From NCBI RefSeq assembly GCF_005281835.1, contig NZ_RZIS01000009.1, forward strand, positions 1 through 64,000: 64,000 nt of DNA. Reading direction: 5' to 3'. The notes under the pieces were generated by a model. That model saw only the letters and a program-made list of their open reading frames with translations, made no database searches and was not told the DNA's origin. This DNA is from Vibrio profundi (GTDB lineage Bacteria; Pseudomonadota; Gammaproteobacteria; Enterobacterales; Vibrionaceae). Within the stretch, counting starts at the first letter, position 1. Each line of letters begins with the position of its first letter. The translations under genes and the position numbers were made by a program. This document shows positions 59,901 to 64,000 of this stretch, piece by piece.

Positions 59901-61844
59901 AGAAAGTCAGATGGCAAAATTTTTACGGCCCTGACCAGTTACTACCGTATTGAGCATCAAGATCACTTTGCTACGTTGTTTTGGGCTTATGATATTTCAG
60001 AGCAAAAAGCGCTGAATATTCAGTTAGAGCAAGCCATGCTAGACGCCGATTCGGCAAACCAAGCCAAATCAGATTTCCTCGCAAATATGAGCCATGAAAT
60101 TCGCACGCCAATGAATGCGATACTTGGTATGTCGTACCTCGCAATGCAAGAGCAACAAAGTCGTGAAGCCGCAAACTACGTTAAAAAAGTGCATCGGTCC
60201 GCTGAATCGCTATTAAGCATTATCAACGATATTTTGGACTTTTCTAAAATCGAAGCGGGTAAGTTGAACATAGAACATGTGCCGTTTTTGCTGACTCATG
60301 TCATTGAGGAGTTACAAGATGTTGTGGCAATCAAAGCCAATGAAAAGTCATTGGATCTTTCTCTGACCACTTCCAATGACGTTCCGACAGCGATTGTTGG
60401 GGATTCGGTACGTCTGTTCCAAATTTTACTTAATTTGTTGGGGAACGCGGTTAAATTTACCCAGCAAGGTTCAGTCAGCCTGCACGTTTCAGTCGTTAGC
60501 TTAAGTGATCAGCAAGCGCGATTAAGTTTCAATGTGTGTGATACCGGCATAGGGATTAGCGAAGAGCAATTACATCATTTGTTTGAAGCATTTTCTCAAG
60601 CCGACGCTTCTACGACTCGCAAGTATGGGGGGACAGGATTAGGGCTTAACATTAGTCAAAAGCTGGTTCATGCGATGGGAGGTGTGATTACCGTAACGAG
60701 CGAACTTGGACAAGGCAGTTGTTTTAATGTGGAGTTAGACTTCCCATTAAGTGACGAGCAGTTAGACACTAATCACAGTGGACTGCACCGGACGTTAGAT
60801 GTTGATTTCCAACAAGCTGATATTTTGCTGGTGGAAGATAACGTGACCAACCAAGAATTGGCGATGGCTTTCTTAGATAAGTTTAATACCAAGGTAGAGA
60901 TTGCGAATAACGGGTTAGAGGCGTTAGAAAAAGCGAAAGACAAAGCCTACGATGTCATTTTAATGGACTTACAAATGCCAGTGATGGACGGTTTTGAAGC
61001 GTCGCAAAGGCTACGCGAGTCGGGTAATGGTACTCCGATTATTGCGATGTCTGCCAATGTACTCGGAGACGTAAAAGAACGCGCCAGTGAGAGAGGTGTA
61101 GACGATTTTGTAGAAAAACCTGTGATTATTGAGAAGCTAGCAGGTGTGCTGGATAAATGGATAGCACGAACGGATAAGGTGGTAGATTTGGGTTCATCAC
61201 GAACTCATGTTGACAGAAAGCTTAAGTCGGCTGTACTCGATGTTCAACTTGGCCTCACTTACTGTAATCAAGATGAAGCGTTACTCGACAAGTTGATACA
61301 TAGATTTGATAAGCAGATTGATACGATAGCAAACGAATATCGTCGGTTGCTTCAAGAAGGCGATGCTTCAGAGTTGGTACGTTACTCTCATACTTTAAAA
61401 AGCACTTCCGCTGCTATTGGTGCCAGTAAAGTCAGTGAAGCCTTTGGTGATCTAGAGAACTATTTTGAGCAGGTGGGGCAGCAGTCTGATGTCGAGCAGC
61501 GCCTAACGGAATTAAGCAAAGCGTTAGAATTACTGCATGCACAGATAGAGCGCTATCGTAGTGAACATAAATTGGTTAGCTCTACTCAAAAAGGAATAAA
61601 AGACAGCGATCCGATTGAAGATAATGCACTAGCCAGCGAACCAATAGAACGGAAACAAGTCGAGCATCTGATTACTCTGATAGAAAGCTATGATGTGGAT
61701 GCAAGAGCAGAAGTGATGCGTCTGATGGAACTATTCCCTGACTCGCAACACTCGCTTGAAAGCGTTATGTCCCAGCTTGAAGAATACGAATTCGATGCGG
61801 CGTTAGAAGCGTTAAATTCATGGTTGGGCGCAAACGACAGCTAA
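56904..61844 (+). CDS. BvgS-like hybrid histidine kinase with tandem periplasmic binding domains
   Basis: A 1646-residue sensor. Domains in order: signal peptide (1-24), SBP_bac_3 (about 40-262), a second SBP-like region (about 265-495), an intervening stretch (500-640), a further SBP_bac_3 (about 655-880), membrane helix (about 890-908), PAS (about 930-1040), HisKA (His1064 in NMSHEIRTPMNAIL), HATPase (about 1165-1282, with GTGLGLNISQKLV), receiver (Asp1355 in ILMDLQMPVMDG) and Hpt (His1496 in YSHTLKSTSA). The layout is of BvgS/EvgS. The ligand is likely an amino acid or small organic compound. It is co-transcribed with the HD-GYP regulator. Confidence 0.95.
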   Translation: MRNAIIQPLIVFAISFMFSVSLYAKTSIDFTQSEQDWMESNQKISVLVRGDKYPYMFINSKGEIDGIIPEFMDELTALAGVGVDYELVKNTHQAKMMLQNGQADIYPLSFPFNPEFSELLYSTPFLPYQRQLITRSSETKVVNVTQLRDKTIGVVKGAEMTKWFKSHYPRVKTIEFATDKAAITAVSKGKVFGVITEIVAAMDLAEKLRFDNLKPNSSIQGWTQPQASLAISQHSATLNSIMNKALAELSYATQNHILSFWLKDNPYRMKVDGAFDYGNPPYMYADSPTLGLEYSFLQKVFNNMGYQLGEIKRAPISTRESIFNSDSSLEFNSGLTTLVQDDGRLYSDPILEIEYVAITLQAREIDLSAMGIQGELAVGSILQDGASPSRKAFEAFSEMVTPKVSMDFSSLKDSFEALVNNGVDVVVVEKRVLEWFLEHESSLDRSAIHIHREFSQMFPIYMEFRDEILRDKFNASIKDINANGQKLRKFFDEHIESDYRPQLRRTDILAQLVAYYLYSNNIDGLDNLFQIFDLSQDIAAIEIYDEKQERKLYSVLSTSQGFVSDAYFDTSQFVSVLKDSVYLTESGPLTVGKVKFYFDSHTTDNGYAYLPSLSLFSALSDNELSYVTKIYQANDLTGQILNLTPSEIEWIKANPIQKVGVDPKALPYEAFNDSGKYVGVLADFLKLIESKTGLKFEPQLVSNWDETVELGAQREVSMISAALENQSFLIDYEPSVGLVSNSLAIGSKSDISGLVIADLVDWKVGILKGASNTEAIMTSYPQVDWVLVDNTMQGLDLVENNDLDAMLDTIHVLNYLINVNNLRTMRVVGRSDYKVTPTFHVLRTEPILHNILDKAIESIPQQDKNDIVKKWTAPKYIDKTNYQLIYTVIGFSVLFILISAVWNRRLKAQVEHTKKARAEAEHLQEQMFGVLKASPIAAAIIQDERVIYTNERALELFKLDKEYVEDLNVESIYPDPAVREEIYQEMISNERVVNKELELRKSDGKIFTALTSYYRIEHQDHFATLFWAYDISEQKALNIQLEQAMLDADSANQAKSDFLANMSHEIRTPMNAILGMSYLAMQEQQSREAANYVKKVHRSAESLLSIINDILDFSKIEAGKLNIEHVPFLLTHVIEELQDVVAIKANEKSLDLSLTTSNDVPTAIVGDSVRLFQILLNLLGNAVKFTQQGSVSLHVSVVSLSDQQARLSFNVCDTGIGISEEQLHHLFEAFSQADASTTRKYGGTGLGLNISQKLVHAMGGVITVTSELGQGSCFNVELDFPLSDEQLDTNHSGLHRTLDVDFQQADILLVEDNVTNQELAMAFLDKFNTKVEIANNGLEALEKAKDKAYDVILMDLQMPVMDGFEASQRLRESGNGTPIIAMSANVLGDVKERASERGVDDFVEKPVIIEKLAGVLDKWIARTDKVVDLGSSRTHVDRKLKSAVLDVQLGLTYCNQDEALLDKLIHRFDKQIDTIANEYRRLLQEGDASELVRYSHTLKSTSAAIGASKVSEAFGDLENYFEQVGQQSDVEQRLTELSKALELLHAQIERYRSEHKLVSSTQKGIKDSDPIEDNALASEPIERKQVEHLITLIESYDVDARAEVMRLMELFPDSQHSLESVMSQLEEYEFDAALEALNSWLGANDS

Positions 61845-61873
61845 TCAACCGATACTTTTAAAAGGAATTTCTT

Positions 61874-61900
61874 AAGCCCGCATTCAGTGGGCTTTTTTGT
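61874..61900 (+). terminator. Terminator after the hybrid kinase gene
   Basis: Imperfect stem AAGCCCGC (61874-61881) with GTGGGCTT (61887-61894) around a short loop, then a T-run (TTTTGTTTT). Confidence 0.8.
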
Positions 61901-62092
61901 TTTAGGCCGACAGCATTTGCGCACAGCTAATAACTAACACGACTAGCAGGGCGACCTGAACTGGAGAAGGGGATAAACCTTAAGACTTGTTAATTAGGTG
62001 AGGGACTGCATTCGTATTTGGTATTACAAAGCTGGAAACGGTGAATCGTTCGAGTGCTAGCTACTCTATTCGAAAGTCATTTTCTATCGTGT

Positions 62093-62110
62093 TGGCGCAA
62101 AATGGCAAGT
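62093..62110 (+). promoter_or_regulatory. 18-bp regulon motif, copy 7 (before the membrane/HlyD operon)
   Basis: TGGCGCAAAATGGCAAGT, one change from consensus, pointing toward the gene at 62175 (64 bases away). It is 28 kb from the other copies, and so the regulon is not confined to one block. The rest of the 330-base gap from 61845 holds the kinase terminator and nothing else recognisable. Confidence 0.75.
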
Positions 62111-62174
62111 TCCTGAACACCACAAATAATAACATCGTCTCAGTTACTTAACGCATTGAAGAGGTCAACTGAAG

Positions 62175-62606
62175 GTGGAAACTCAACCGATAGAAAGCGT
62201 ATCTTTCTTCACCAAGCACAAAGTCAAATTCATAGTGTTGTTCACACTCCTATTATTGGTCGCGGGCTCGTTTGCACTAAGCTCGGCTTTTGTCGTTCAT
62301 CATACCGAACTTCCAGATTCTTACTGGACAACGACATCGGTACTCAAACCGAAATTGTTGGATACGCCTGTGTTTATCGGTGCTCTCACCATGATGACCG
62401 TTATTTCAATAGCGTTATTGATATGGGGATATTGGGTGCTTCACTCTCTGCCGAAAAAGCACTCTGCTCATACGGGTCAGCCTAAATTGGTGTTCTGGCT
62501 ATGTATGCTTGGGTTTATGTATAGCTGGCTATGGATTGCAGCAATCATCATTGTAGTCATTGACTGGGACAAATTGTCACAAGCCATCAAGAGGTTAACT
62601 CGCTAA
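62175..62606 (+). CDS. Small inner-membrane protein, regulon member (143 aa)
   Basis: Three or four membrane segments (about 14-36, 64-88, 104-128). The basic N-terminus and C-terminus (QAIKRLTR) suggest a cytoplasmic orientation. It has the place of the small partner found before YiaV/YibH-type HlyD proteins, but I do not recognise the sequence family. GTG 62175 is chosen, with AAGAGG about ten bases ahead. It shares its last base with the next start (TAATG), so translation is coupled. Motif copy 7 lies 64 bases upstream. Confidence 0.82.
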   Translation: METQPIESVSFFTKHKVKFIVLFTLLLLVAGSFALSSAFVVHHTELPDSYWTTTSVLKPKLLDTPVFIGALTMMTVISIALLIWGYWVLHSLPKKHSAHTGQPKLVFWLCMLGFMYSWLWIAAIIIVVIDWDKLSQAIKRLTR

Positions 62607-63592
62607 TGAAAGAACTACTGTATCCATACTTATTTATTTGCTGGTTATTGCTAAAAACGGGCATTGTAAAGAAAACCGCGACAAGCTTAACCACGATGGC
62701 AGTAATTGGCATTGTCATGAATGTTGCGGTGTTTTTTGGCCATCGATTCTACTCGCCTGTCGACCTAACTGACTCGTCAGTAGTAAGAGCGCAGTCTGCA
62801 ATATTGAGCCCAGTCACTGAGTCGATTGATAAATATTATGTAAGCCATAATGAAAGAGTAAAAGAAGGTCAGCTGCTTTATACCTTAGTGAGCGAAGAGC
62901 AAGAAAATACCGTTGACCAGTTAGAAGCTGAAATCGGCAGTAAAAGTGCCCAGTTGGCGCAAAGTGAGTCTGATCTGCTTCGTCTACAGCAGTTAAAAAA
63001 GTCGGTGGCTCAACGTGATATCGACAAACTAGAGAGTGATATCGCTGGTTTGAACTTTGATATCGAGTCTTTGCAAGCACAACTAAAACAAGCGCAATAC
63101 GAGTTAAGCCTGTTAGAAATTAGGGCCCCATTTGATGGTGCGATTACACGCTTAGACACTGCGGAAGGTTCTCGCGTTGGTAACCTACAAATTTGGAATA
63201 CCGAAAACAAAATTCTGGAGATGCGTATTCCTGATCAATTATGGAATCGGATCAAACCAGGTCAGTTTGCAGAGTTTTATGTAGATGCTTACCCAGGCCA
63301 TATTTTCAGAGGGCGAGTTCACTCAACGGCACTCGCGACAGGGGAAGCAAGAGGCAGCCATTTAAGCCAAGAACCAGGTGTTGCACAGCAGTTGATGACC
63401 AACTCAAAGAATATTGGTCGTACAGTATTGATCGAGTTTACTGACCCCGAAGGTATTGAAATTCCTATTGGTGCGCGCGGCTCAGCGTGGATAGCCACTG
63501 AAAAGCCATTCTCGCTATTAGGGCCTATCGATATGTTAGGTGCGGCAACCTTAAGATTAAAAGCAATGAAGAGCTTTTTGGGCGCATTCTAA
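62606..63592 (+). CDS. HlyD-family membrane-fusion protein (regulon operon)
   Basis: Residues 6-44 hold two hydrophobic stretches. A lipoyl-like half follows (ILSPVTESIDKYYVSHNERVKEGQLLYTLVSEE), then a coiled-coil (about 90-160), the second half (EIRAPFDGAITRLDTAEGSRVG) and a beta-barrel (about 190-300). Length 328 residues. It is a second HlyD protein controlled by the same motif as the 25214 operon, and again no channel gene follows in the window. It resembles YibH/YiaV-like adaptors whose function is unclear. Confidence 0.92.
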   Translation: MKELLYPYLFICWLLLKTGIVKKTATSLTTMAVIGIVMNVAVFFGHRFYSPVDLTDSSVVRAQSAILSPVTESIDKYYVSHNERVKEGQLLYTLVSEEQENTVDQLEAEIGSKSAQLAQSESDLLRLQQLKKSVAQRDIDKLESDIAGLNFDIESLQAQLKQAQYELSLLEIRAPFDGAITRLDTAEGSRVGNLQIWNTENKILEMRIPDQLWNRIKPGQFAEFYVDAYPGHIFRGRVHSTALATGEARGSHLSQEPGVAQQLMTNSKNIGRTVLIEFTDPEGIEIPIGARGSAWIATEKPFSLLGPIDMLGAATLRLKAMKSFLGAF

Positions 63593-63726
63593 ATCTAAAT
63601 TGAAAGTGCTTAGCAGAGAGTTTGCGAGTCAATAAGTGATCTTAATAGCACTTATTAAAAGCATAGCAATGACTTGCTTATTCTCTGCTACTTTTTACTT
63701 AAATACTAATCACTTATGGGTTAACT

Positions 63727-64000
63727 ATGCATTCTAAACTTAAGCTTTTTTTGAGCAGTCTACTGTTACTGTGTATCTCACTTAGTGCTCATGCTGGCAT
63801 TGATAAATTGGTGTCAAATCAAGAGCGCCTGACTGAAGAGTTTGTGCAACTGTCCGTTGCTCATGATAGCGAACGCTCTTTTTTAGAGGATGTGCTACGA
63901 AGAAAAAACGAAGCGTTGAGAGAGCAGTTACAACTAGAAATGGCGGCTGCACCTGACGATAAACGCATTCAAAAAGTCGTTATGGATCAACTGACCTTAG
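63727..64000 (+). CDS. Exported protein, truncated by window edge (possible MscS-type channel N-terminus)
   Basis: ATG 63727 opens a frame with a signal peptide (MHSKLKLFLSSLLLLCISLSAHA, cut before GIDKL). It continues into a charged helical stretch (LVSNQERLTEEFVQLSVAHD, then EALREQLQLEMAAAPDDKR) without stop to 64000. A signal peptide with a coiled-coil start is seen in large mechanosensitive channels and in some periplasmic proteins; the visible 91 residues do not decide. It starts 134 bases behind the HlyD gene and probably belongs to that operon. Confidence 0.6.
   Translation, partial: MHSKLKLFLSSLLLLCISLSAHAGIDKLVSNQERLTEEFVQLSVAHDSERSFLEDVLRRKNEALREQLQLEMAAAPDDKRIQKVVMDQLTL

Noticed and set aside
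1..64000. CRISPR array, prophage or insertion sequence
   Set aside because: The only regular repeats are attC sites spaced by genes. No spacer-sized repeats, transposase, integrase or phage structural genes were seen.

Overview
The window looks like a Vibrio chromosome segment. Four things point that way: an integron cassette array with VCR-like attC sites of about 119-127 bp, an M9 (Vibrio-type) collagenase, a VolA-FadL pair, and a membrane-bound ToxR/VtrA-type regulator pair. Base composition is moderately AT-rich throughout. I do not name a species. No rRNA, tRNA, insertion sequence, CRISPR array or prophage was recognised.

Layout. (1) 1-4570 is the distal end of a chromosomal integron: six attC sites, one decayed attC, and cassettes for unknown proteins, a nuclease-like protein, a P-loop kinase and a frameshifted acetyltransferase. 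(2) 4571-15436 is mixed accessory and housekeeping DNA: a secreted protein, a transglutaminase-like protein, a GFA-family protein, acetyltransferase, pilin-like protein, lipocalin Blc, YnfA, a methyltransferase, and an SDR/quinone-reductase/LysR group. (3) 16043-18508 encodes a secreted collagenase. (4) 19577-33746 is an envelope-related block built around an AraC-type regulator (23933-24937). A conserved 18-bp motif, TGGCGYAAAATGGTAAGT, precedes a periplasmic aspartyl-type (Zn_protease family) protein, a Sel1 protein, a 29-codon ORF, a six-gene envelope operon, a DUF3332 lipoprotein and a 53-residue membrane peptide. A further copy lies 28 kb away, before the operon that starts at 62175. (5) 33764-38356 holds an OprB-like porin, a DUF3299 protein, a secreted amidohydrolase and a second AraC-type regulator. 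(6) 38494-47961 holds a ToxR/VtrA-like regulator with its small periplasmic partner, divergent from volA-fadL and an RND efflux pump. Three phased TCAAA boxes in the shared intergenic region match the known ToxR-box pattern. (7) 48081-55708 holds a DUF481 protein, a DUF1800/DUF1501 pair, and an amino-acid binding protein with a HisC paralogue and a LysR regulator. (8) 55876-61844 is a c-di-GMP two-component unit, an HD-GYP response regulator followed by a BvgS-like hybrid kinase. (9) 62175-64000 is an operon of a membrane protein, an HlyD-type adaptor and a truncated gene at the window edge.

The two most notable systems are both inferred from sequence. One is the unnamed AraC-linked regulon defined by the 18-bp motif, which appears to coordinate envelope functions. 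The other is the ToxR/VtrA-like signalling pair that probably controls lysophospholipid and fatty-acid use and efflux. Neither regulatory assignment is tested here.
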